From Phallusia fumigata (Eukaryota; Chordata; Ascidiacea; Phlebobranchia; Ascidiidae): a DNA stretch of 32,972 bases. The position numbers and the translations under genes are program-made. The first letter of the stretch is position 1. Every line of letters starts with the position of its first letter. The notes below the pieces were generated by a model, which was not told where the DNA came from, searched no databases, and saw nothing but the letters and a program-made list of their open reading frames with translations. The DNA is taken from positions 7,373-40,344 of the forward strand of contig QXVZ01008788.1 in the NCBI GenBank assembly GCA_008931825.1, in the 5' to 3' direction. This document shows, piece by piece, positions 10,389 through 19,364 of this stretch.

Positions 10389-13300
10389 ACAGTGAGTTAA
10401 TATACCCAATGTACGAATTGTGACACACTTAACATGCTGTTGCTTCGTTGCAAATTTTATCCCAAAGTGAGCATCTAATGCGACATAGAAATATTCTACC
10501 TGGTTGTTTTTGTTATTGCTACAAACTGTTGTAATATTTTTATCATGTTGTAACCTTTGAATTAAAAAGCTTCTTACAAAATGAGAGAAGTAATTTTTTA
10601 TTCATATTTGTCCCCCAATCAACTGAAACCAAATTTTACCCAAAAGATATGTAACTTATATAAAACAGGTAACTTGACAACAGGAAACAAACAACCTGCT
10701 TCAGTGTGGTAAACATTACCTTTAACCTTCTTTGCAGTTCTAGTTATTTTTAACCATTGCTTAAACTCCTGCACTTTAGTCTTTGTGATTGTAATATTGT
10801 CATGTCTGTGACAAGACTGGAGTTAGAAGAAAACGGTTTGAAAACATCAACGTTTTCCTGAAGGGTACACCTGTCATTTTTACTCCCTTTTTATCTTTTT
10901 TCTTCCCAGTTAGTTTGTCTGTGCACTTTTTGCATGAAATGTTTGACTGATTAAAATAAAATTTACAGGTGGTTGACATGGTCATGAGGGTGTGTCATCG
11001 GTGGCTCTGTGTTGTCCGAGACCTGAACCTTGACCTGAAGCAACTTTTGCCCGTGTGGCAGCCATCCGGACTATAAACTCTCAATTACCTTTTTCAACGT
11101 GTGGTTTGGTGATGCAGTACAAAAACAAACATTAATATTTTGCGCTTCGATAGACCAAATATTAGTTTACATTGAACTATATGTGAACCAGTATTGAGCA
11201 GACACTGTAGCATTCAAAAATCACCAAGCCAGAAATAGCTGCACAACGTTAGAACAGAAATAAAAAATGGAGAGCACCATCGGTGGTCTAAGGTTGAACG
11301 CGTTGCAGACACACCATTATTAAAAGGCATTATGTGACGGGGCTCACAAGAAAGTAAATTTTGGCGCAAGACTTGTAGAGTGACCGGCAGCTACTCCGGC
11401 CGTGCGTCAGCCAACCGTACTAAAGCTCCTGATCTTTTTACCGCCGTTTAAGTTTGCGGTATAAATTCAATATCAATGTTTTGCCTTGAAATAGACCAAA
11501 TTAGCTTGTATGTAACTGTATGGTAACAGAGCTGATGTTGCACATCGTCTTTTGCAGCGTGATATAGCAAACGAAGTTCGGTTACCACAACGCTACACAG
11601 CTTGATATGACTGTCTTACAAGCTGCAGTCCCGAGTAAACGTCTGATTTAAGCGTGAAGCATTTCTGCTACCAATATCCTTTACTTTTGGTAACACAAGC
11701 TCTTTGAGCAGCGGTTGTATATTTTTACGTGACAATAGTTAAAATGCAACCGAAAAGACCGGAATGGTTTTTTTTAATAAATCTTTCCCACGACATTAAT
11801 GCAACAGCGACTTCAAGTCGAAACTGATGGTACGTGTAGTAGATTAGATTGGTCGTCGCGTGGTATATGTTGAAAGCCACGGACACAAATCCAGGGGGGG
11901 ATTTTGGTTGGGGGGCTTCTGCCCATTTGACGTCCATTTGATTCACGTCACCTCATCATACCACTTGCGTCTAGGTCTATTTCTATTGGTGCACCTACCA
12001 CATCACTCTTGTGCATCATAAAATCAAAAGAGCATCAGCTGTTAAAACGTTAATGAAAAGCGTTGCATGATTGCTATAAAATCGCTCGGTGGCAGTGATA
12101 ACGAAAGGCGACATCCACGCAGGCAACGAAAAGCCAAGAAAGTATACTTAAAAAGTGAACAAGCAGTCCAGCGTCGAGCTGCTTCTACATCGAAGCAGAA
12201 TTCTGTTTCACATTTAGTTTTAAATTTTATTAATTTCTGGGGGCATGGTGATGCTTAGCTTATTGGGTCACACTGTTTGGTAACAAATTAAGTTTCCTAC
12301 CTTTGGCACAAAAGCTTTGAACGGGCAAATCGCTGTATTTGCTATTGATAGTTCAACGCGTTGTCAACTTTCACCTTGACAAACTTTCGCGGTTTTGAAG
12401 TTTTTTATTACAGTAAGTTCTCACAAGGACGATTACAAAGTGTATTTATTGTATTTACAAAATATTAAGTCGCTTGAATAACTAGCCTTTTTTTCACATG
12501 TGGCAGATTGCAAACGTGTGTAACCCTGCTTCCACTCTGTTTTTTGTCACAATTTCCAAGTTCCGGATTAGGCGGCTGAATTTGCTTCCTGGTTTTACGA
12601 CATTCCAATGAGTGCACGGTAAAATTCGGGTGTTAAAATACCAATAAAGCATTTTTTGTCAAAAAACAACGATAAATCGTACAGTTATTACATTTTTGAT
12701 CACGATGTAAATTTTTATGATTCATAGTTAAGAATTTGCACTTGACTGTTGGTAGGTTTGGTCCAAATTACTTATATCCTTGATTCGGACGTTATACATA
12801 CGATCGTACAAACAATACTTGAATTACCAAGTTTGCTGTTGTTTCTGCTACTTTTTTATTCGTTTTCGTTAATACAGGCCGTTACAAAAACTAGGTTTTC
12901 AGGAAGATATATTCAGGTTTGAGGAAGATATATTCGCATCCGATATTCATCAATGAATTTGAATTGCACTTTACCGTTATTTTCAATTGTCCTAATGTTT
13001 GGAGACACATAATTCATTTTGTTGTTTCATTTTACTACTGTAGTAGTTTCACTGAATATTTATGTAATTATTGTCACACATAAATTGATTTCTTTGCTTC
13101 TATTATTCTCTTGTGTTATAAAGGTAGAGGCAGTGGTGAGATTCTAATATTTTAAAAGCAGGTTCTGTTACTCCAGGACTTACGAACAATTAGCAACAGG
13201 TTCTTCCTCTATCACACAGTCTCTAGAAGCAAAACCAACTTGTCTGTTAGAGTGGAATTTTCAAATTACTAGCTGTTTAAAGGGCCCAAAAGGAGATGGT

Positions 13301-13505
13301 TGGGAAACTCTGAGTTAATGAGAACAAATAAATTGTTGAAGAACCGCTTCCTCCAAATTGGCTAAATCACATCACTGGATTGAGGGATTTGATTTACTTG
13401 TGTAAAGGGTGCACATTTGAAAAAGTTAAATAACCATATTTCGTTTTTACAGTATATTGTAAACCAATTGCTTCTGCTGTTATTATTTATACATAGCGAC
13501 TAAGA
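10389..13505. other. Intergenic between FAM32A and CAPZA
   Basis: No recognised gene. A 63-codon ORF at 12067-12258 is Arg/Lys-rich but has no recognised domain. A 14-bp sequence, aggaagatatattc, occurs twice at 12901-12914 and 12922-12935. The CAPZA promoter and 5' UTR should lie at the right end. Confidence 0.5.
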
Positions 13506-15935
13506 ATGGCAGACTATGATGAACAAATATCCTCTGAAGAAAAGGTGACATACATTTGTTTAGTGCATGTTTATAATGTACACATATGTTTAATATTTTA
13601 ATTTTGAATTCCTTAATCTATTGACTTTTATATTACAACAATGTTTTCAAGGCCCGAATCGCTCATGACTTCATCACTCATGCCCCGCCTGGTGAAGCAG
13701 AAACTGTATTCAAAGGTACAGGATTATTGTTACTTTATTTAGCTCCCAAGATGGTCAAGTTTGAGGGTTCTAATCCTGTTTTGGTCACTTGTGTTTCCCT
13801 TGGCAAGAAACTTAAGCGGCATTGCTACAACTCAGTGGAACAGATGAATTGACCCAAATTGAAGCCACCAACTTCATAAAATCTAAAAAAAACAACAACA
13901 AAAAATAATAAAAGCACTTGCAATGAGGCAGTTGGCTCAATGGTGGACTCAATTTGACCGTAACGCATTCAGGCTTTGTTCTGCCCCTATAGATAAAAAT
14001 TAATAAAACAAACAAACAAACAAACAAACAAATTTATGTGGTCATTTTTTGGGTAAATAGCTATGGAAACACACTGATGGTCTGCAGTAGTGCCACTAAT
14101 GGATCTATTAGTTTATATCCACTTAATATGACATTGAACTTCCTTAATGTTTACTAACTATTTTAAACAGTTTTTAGTTTATTTATCTGGTTAACATAAT
14201 ATTCAATTTGACAAATATGTATTTATTTAGATGTAAGAGCCCTCCTCAGTAATGACACTGATTTCAATGAAGGGATGCTAAGGTTAGTGCTGTGTTCCTT
14301 TGTGACAAAAGTTATACCTGCACAATATATATCACTAAAACTGTTTAAAGTTGACAAGTTATGTTCTACCACTAGATGCATCTTGTGTACGCTGTCTTTC
14401 ACATGAAATTTCCCCAAATGTTGTGTAACTGTTGGTTGAACATAATTTTCTGATTTATTGATGACATAGTAGCAATATGCATCAAAAAATTTGGAATAAT
14501 ATATGGTGTAAAGAAGGGGGCATTAGGTGAAAAAAATTAAATTGCATTGCAGATTCACTATCAGTGTTATGCGTTTACTTAGTTGGCATTACTCCCACCA
14601 AATGAAAATGTCACCAACTTCCAAAAATCCAATAAAATGTAATTTGATGTACCTGTGTTTTAGCAGGTAACATTCACTAATTCTAAGCATAATGCATTGA
14701 GAGACAGTTCAGACAAAGAGTGCCAAAGTGAAGTAGTTTATACGACATGTATTGAAATAATGTTCCATTTGGCCTTGCATGATATTAGGTAAAAAAGTTG
14801 AGAATACATTTTCTGGCAAGCACTGACATTAACAAAAAACAGTATAGAAACTGTAAAACTCATAAATGACAGGTTAAATTTTTCAGCAATCGCGATAAGC
14901 AGCAAAGGTGTTGGTGTAAATAATCGGCATCTCTGAACTTGGAAATTACCATGTTGCTTTCCCCTACTAGTAAAAATGCAGTGAATTAGTTCAGTTTAAT
15001 ATTGTGGAAAATGTTTTAGTGCTCTTACAAAGTTTCGAGTGGATCAGTTCACTCCTGCTACAGTCGATGATTCTCCTGTGCTTATCACTGTCCATGGCAA
15101 ACAAGGGGAAGGAAGATTTTATGACCCAAAGACCAAGAAATCATTCGTGTTAGTTGGGGTGTATGTTTTATATTTACTCTTTTTAATGCAGAGTTAAAGT
15201 TTCTTTTAACATTAGTTAAAGTTACATTTTTTTGTTGCTCATGTACTAAAGTGTTTCCGCAATTATTTAACCTGGAAAGCCTCCTATCGTCTTGGCTAGG
15301 GACATGTTAGAGACAATTTGTTTCATATTGTCATCAGATATAACTTCTCCTCCAAAAAAGTTAGTGATGTGAGATCTGAGAACATAGACAGCTCAGCTGA
15401 AAACTGGCGGTCTGAGCTTGAAAGCGCTGTGCAGAGTTATGTAAAAAACTACTACCCACATGGTATCTGCACTGTAAGTAAATCCAATGCTTTTTCAATT
15501 TCATTTTTCCATAAATTTGTTGCCAGTTCAGCTATACTTAGCCTATTATCACATGCAGGTGTATGGCAAATCCGGCCCTGGTGGAAACCCTGTGCTTATT
15601 GTGTGTATTGAAGATCACAAATTTAGCCCAGAGAACTTCTGGAATGGTCGCTGGCGCTCTGAATGGCATATAACTGTTGAAGGAAGCAATGCAAAGGTTG
15701 TGGGACTTCTAAAAACACAAGTAAGTAACAACTATTTTTTAGTCACCTTTGTTAAAAATGTTTAGGTGTTAGCACAGGCAACAAAATATACGTAAAGTTG
15801 TCCATCATTCCTACAGACAAAGTCTGTATGTTTTTTTAAGCTAATCAATGCCATTTAACACAGGTCCACTACTATGAGGATGGAAATGTACAATTGGTCA
15901 GTCAGAAGGAATGCAAAGACAACCTCACAGTGTCT
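13506..15935 (+). CDS. CAPZA: F-actin capping protein subunit alpha, 3' end missing
   Basis: Seven coding exons read in phase: 13506-13544, 13652-13715, 14231-14282, 15020-15148, 15338-15473, 15559-15720 and 15864-15935, giving 218 residues of an expected 286 or so. Hallmarks are [40 protein letters not shown] (exon 6) and [13 protein letters not shown] (exon 7), all close to human CAPZA1. The alpha subunit pairs with CAPZB to cap the barbed ends of actin filaments in the cytoplasm. The exon 4 donor is set at 15149 (gttagt) because only this gives the right phase and the sequence SFVYNFSSKK. The donor after exon 7 (gtaagt, 15936) is intact, but an N at 15989 follows and no exon for the C-terminal segment (the actin-binding tentacle) is found downstream. 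The break is therefore probably in the assembly, not in the gene. Confidence 0.93.
13925..14033 (+). mobile_element. tRNA-derived SINE-like element in CAPZA intron 2
   Basis: The stretch TTGGCTCAATGGTGG (13932-13946) fits a pol III A box. The segment gaggcag (13925-13931) can pair with ctgcccc (13981-13987) like a tRNA acceptor stem with one mismatch. GGCTTTGTTCTGCC (from about 13972) could be a degenerate B box. An A-rich tail with seven AAAC units follows. This order, tRNA-like head plus simple-repeat tail, is typical of SINEs. I see no clear target-site duplication, and another A-rich run at 13886-13915 may be the tail of an older insertion. Confidence 0.5.
14005..14032 (+). repeat. (AAAC)n microsatellite
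   Basis: Seven AAAC units in a row. Probably the tail of the SINE-like element, since it directly follows its tRNA-like part. Confidence 0.9.
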
Positions 15936-15988
15936 GTAAGTATGTCTGCTTGGGAATGTGTGTGGAAAAGTATCGAAGCGAGCTGACA

Positions 15989-15989
15989 N
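15989..15989. other. Assembly gap (N) inside CAPZA
   Basis: A single N, 53 bases into the intron after CAPZA exon 7. Unlike the other four Ns here it is not flanked by a duplication. Sequence to the right is visibly richer in G+C, and no CAPZA exon follows. A gap of unknown size or a wrong join. Confidence 0.85.
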
Positions 15990-17592
15990 CAAAGTTTTTG
16001 ATCAGTTTAACACGAAATTTGCAGGCTTGCGTAGTTTCATCAACGTAAATTTTTCCAATACGTACAGCGCTTAGAAACCCACCAACTGACGCTTTCGCCT
16101 CTAACAATACCAATTTTCGAAACTAACGTCATCGGAAGCCATTTTCGGTCGTGAAAGTTTACTGACCGCGGCATCAGCTGGTCCAGAGATTATTCAGTAG
16201 TCAACCAATCGATTTCCCTGTTCGTGGAACGTAGCTAAGCTGTTGATTTGTCCCTTGTCGTCGTTTCATTGTATTCTCCACGCGCTGACGTCATATAACC
16301 AAGAATAAATTGACGTGTGTTCACTGACCTATTTGTGCCCCCACCTTGATTACCACGCGATTTTCTGTGTTGAAGATGCTCGAAGTGGAACAAGGGGACT
16401 AGGACTGCACGACAATTGCCAAAGACTACTGTAGCCAACAAGACCGTACTGGTAAACGATTGACCACTAGCCTAATGCGCACAAAATATTTTCGGTCTGT
16501 GGTTTGTTATGGTTTTGGTCCCCGCAGCTGTCAGTGCATTGTTTGTTCCACTTTGAGCATTTCCACCCGCTCGTTTTCATCGTACTTTGATCCGTAGCAT
16601 ATTATCACCGCCTCCACACACAAGTTCATAAAGTTTCCAACCCAACCCCTCCGCTGGTGACCCCTCTTATCCCCTTCTCAAAATTACCTCCAAACGATAA
16701 CACTGAAAACTGGTTGAATCTCTCGTGCTTCCCTAAACAATTCAGGCTTTCCGTTCTTGTGACGTTGCTTGGACTGATGTTCCATCTGTGTTGGGTGTCA
16801 TGTGATGTCCGATAATCATACACTTACATTATACCTTCGTATAACCCCCGCTATTAATACAGCGAAAGAATGGAAACGTTTGTTCAGAGTTATTTTGTTT
16901 CTTCGTAATAAGGCCAGGCAGTAAGGTGTAGGCCAGTTGTTCCAAACCCATTATTTCTTTTCTGTTAGCGGAAGAGTTTCAAGTTTCAAAATAAGCAAGA
17001 AAGAAATGCGTTAAATGGTTGGAAACCACTCGAATAGGCGAAAAATGCCAAACCACCTTGACTGCGAAACCGAATATCAATGGAGCGAAACTGTGTTCTC
17101 AATTGTTTTCTTGGTGATATTCAATATCATTGCACGCAAGCAATCAAAAACCTTGCGTGATGGATTATTCGTATCCTATTGGAGACAGGTTTCGACACCT
17201 GGCAGGGCTTGGATTTTATAAGGTCCGAACCTTGTCAAAATTGTACACCCATGTGTAATGGAGACGTTTTAGGAAATTCTTGCTTTACAGGGTAGAAACT
17301 GGAAAAGCATTGTTAAGTTGTGCGTATGATATATTCGACCTTTATACCAAAACTTGAATCAACCGCGAGTTAATTACTGCGTACGGGACTTTATGAAGTC
17401 CACGAATTCGGGGGGGGCACGGGACTTTCCCGACCGCCCCAGCCATTTCCCGACTAATGATATGTTTGATGTTTCTATCGTCGCAGTCACTTAACTGGAA
17501 AACCAAACAACGATCTTCTAGCGATAAGTGGCTGTGGATGTTTTTGTACGAAACCAAATTGAACGTATCCGGACCCTTCACGTTTGTCACGC
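15990..17592. other. No recognised gene after the gap
   Basis: Richer in G+C than the CAPZA locus. ORFs on both strands (for example 16626-16823 minus and 17015-17221 plus) have no recognised domain. One TGACGTCA palindrome lies at 16286-16293. Confidence 0.5.
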
Positions 17593-17707
17593 CATTTGAC
17601 GTCATCATAACTGTGACGTCTTTATGTCGGGCGTGAATTTCCATTTTAACGGCCACTAAGCGGTACAAATTGTTAAACATAACACGTTTCGCAATGCACA
17701 ATATTAC
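17593..17707. repeat. 115-bp direct duplication, left copy
   Basis: Repeated at 17709-17823 after an N at 17708, with three substitutions (cttta/cttaa, aacgg/aacag, gtaca/gtgca) and no indel. It carries a TGACGTCA palindrome (17597-17604) and a TGACGTCT (17614-17621). Confidence 0.95.
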
Positions 17708-17708
17708 N

Positions 17709-17823
17709 CATTTGACGTCATCATAACTGTGACGTCTTAATGTCGGGCGTGAATTTCCATTTTAACAGCCACTAAGCGGTGCAAATTGTTAAACATAACA
17801 CGTTTCGCAATGCACAATATTAC
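17709..17823. repeat. 115-bp direct duplication, right copy
   Basis: Second copy of 17593-17707, offset 116, starting directly after the N. Probably overlapping contig ends that were not merged. Confidence 0.95.
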
Positions 17824-17997
17824 GAAAACAGAAAAACAGTTTACATCCGCTAGGTTACACCAAAGAGTTTTAGGAGTTTTATTATAAAACTCTCTTCAAA
17901 TGTTTGCAGTCGCAATTTGCGCACGTTTATCGTGCCTTCAAATCAATATGGGTGGCTTCTTAATTGTTATAGCATTTTAATTCTTTCTTCTTTGTAG

Positions 17998-18063
17998 CTT
18001 ATTCCAAGTTATTTTTCTCCACCGCCCATTCGAATCACAGGAGGTTCCGATATGAGACTATAA
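17998..18063 (+). CDS. Candidate terminal coding exon (weak)
   Basis: A very pyrimidine-rich acceptor (attctttcttctttgtag) ends at 17997. In frame 0 it is followed by 21 codons reading LIPSYFSPPPIRITGGSDMR plus Leu, then TAA at 18061-18063. An AATAAA lies at 18425. I do not recognise the peptide, and the upstream exon has not been found. Another phase stays open longer across the 18109-18217 repeat, so the frame is not fixed. It may be a chance acceptor. Confidence 0.2.
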   Translation, partial: LIPSYFSPPPIRITGGSDMRL

Positions 18064-18108
18064 GTGTCTATATTACTTCTTTCGGAAGTGCAGCCAAAAA
18101 GAAAAATA

Positions 18109-18217
18109 TTAAGATTACAGTAGTAAGCAGCAGCTGCTGTCTTTGGCAATGCAATGCTGTCTTTGGCAATAGTGTGCAAGTCACATAACGGCTGTCGTTT
18201 GTAGGTCATTTATTTAT
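18109..18217. repeat. 109-bp direct duplication, left copy
   Basis: Identical to 18219-18327 and separated from it by an N at 18218. Inside each copy is a 20-bp-period repeat: tgctgtctttggcaat occurs at 18135-18150 and again at 18155-18170. Confidence 0.95.
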
Positions 18218-18218
18218 N

Positions 18219-18327
18219 TTAAGATTACAGTAGTAAGCAGCAGCTGCTGTCTTTGGCAATGCAATGCTGTCTTTGGCAATAGTGTGCAAGTCACATAACG
18301 GCTGTCGTTTGTAGGTCATTTATTTAT
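18219..18327. repeat. 109-bp direct duplication, right copy
   Basis: Exact second copy of 18109-18217, offset 110. Probably an unmerged contig overlap. Confidence 0.95.
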
Positions 18328-18933
18328 GGCCACAGTCTCTTCCATTTTGACAACCGAAATCCGAAACTAGAGAAGTTATTGCTATGTAGCTGATAAACTG
18401 GGCGTCCATTTTAGCTACCACTGCAATAAACTTCGATACAAACTAACGGGCGTCTTTTAAAAGAGTGTTCAACGGCACAAGATCGATTCTGTTGCTCAGT
18501 AAACAGTCGTTACGCGCTGACCGGACCCAATCGCGAGGTTTTTAACCAGCAAACTGTCAGTTGTCGATGATCGTTAAAAGCCTGTCATTGGCGCCATCAG
18601 GACTTCATTGCTCAGCTGGGAATACATATCGTCTTGCTTTTACTGAAGGACTTTGACATGATGCGTGTTTTGAACGAGCAGGTTTGTTTCAATGCAAAAT
18701 TTTGCCGTTGGAAAAATATAAAACAAAACAAAAATTCCATAAATGCTATATGAAGCTGTATTGTTTGTTTGTGTACTTTTGAAATTCTTTTCTAAGCCCT
18801 AAACCCTTCGGAAAAGCTTTTGTGTCGGCTCACGTATTAACGGATGTGTCGACTTTTTACGATAAAACTGTGTTTTATTTTAAAGATACAAAACTTCTAA
18901 TGTCCAGTGGTCCATTTGTTCCACATTTTCCCC
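18328..18933. other. No recognised gene
   Basis: No exon or RNA gene could be supported. A strong plus-strand acceptor-like tract (ttcccctttatttacag) ends just beyond, at 18944, and overlaps the AATAAA of the candidate minus-strand gene. Confidence 0.45.
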
Positions 18934-18962
18934 TTTATTTACAGGACTTAAATCGCTTTCTA

Positions 18963-19262
18963 TCAATCCAAATCTGCGTTCAAAGCATATTCTACCACTA
19001 AAATGGCAACAGAAAAATCAAAGTGGACAAAGCATAGCAAGTAACAAGGGATCGACTTCAAACGCCGAATCCCGGGTCTATTCGATTGGCCAAGACACTG
19101 GTCACATGACCAAATCGAGGTATCCGACCAATCAGAGTCCATTAGGTGGGTGCCAGTGTTGTTGGCGGCTCTCTTTGATCTGGCGCCACTGAAACATGTA
19201 AACAACTCCATCACGAACACGCACATCAAAGGCGACAAGCCGAATCCGTGTAACACCTTCAT
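18963..19262 (-). CDS. Candidate small secreted or membrane protein (weak)
   Basis: 99 codons, ATG 19262 to TGA 18963. The start reads MKVLHGFGLSPLMCVFVMEL and continues FTCFSGARSKRAANN, which could be a signal peptide cut near Gly-Ala, with RSKR just after it as a possible furin site. A second hydrophobic run lies near the C-terminus. A TATAAAAA box lies 83 bases upstream of the ATG (19345-19352), and AATAAA lies 24 bases after the stop (18934-18939). No family is recognised. Each signal can arise by chance in a sequence of this composition, and the opposite strand offers a competing splice acceptor at 18944. Treat as a hypothesis. Confidence 0.25.
   Translation of the reverse strand: MKVLHGFGLSPLMCVFVMELFTCFSGARSKRAANNTGTHLMDSDWSDTSIWSCDQCLGQSNRPGIRRLKSIPCYLLCFVHFDFSVAILVVEYALNADLD
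19085..19132. promoter_or_regulatory. CCAAT/E-box cluster
   Basis: ATTGG (19085-19089), GTCACATGAC (19101-19110, USF/TFE-type E-box) and CCAAT (19128-19132) lie within 48 bases. Two NF-Y-type boxes in opposite orientation around a palindromic E-box resemble a proximal promoter, but the cluster lies inside the candidate minus-strand ORF, so the two readings compete. Confidence 0.25.
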
Positions 19263-19344
19263 TATGCGTCGTTGTATAGAGGCAGGATACCGTGCACTTT
19301 CAGCGACGGCTTTTGGGTCCAATACACCCTGAAAGCGGCACTGC

Positions 19345-19352
19345 TTTTTATA
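19345..19352 (-). promoter_or_regulatory. TATA-like box for the candidate minus-strand gene
   Basis: TATAAAAA on the minus strand. A start of transcription about 25-30 bases downstream would leave a 5' UTR of roughly 55 bases before the ATG at 19262. Confidence 0.25.
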
Positions 19353-19364
19353 TGGTTTGGGCAA

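Noticed and set aside
15147..15165. Alternative CAPZA exon 4 donors (after GTGTTA or GTTGGG)
   Set aside because: They give the wrong phase for exon 5; the donor at 15149 restores the family sequence.
17342..17701. 119-codon minus-strand ORF
   Set aside because: No domain; it ends in the assembly duplication and has no splice or poly(A) support.
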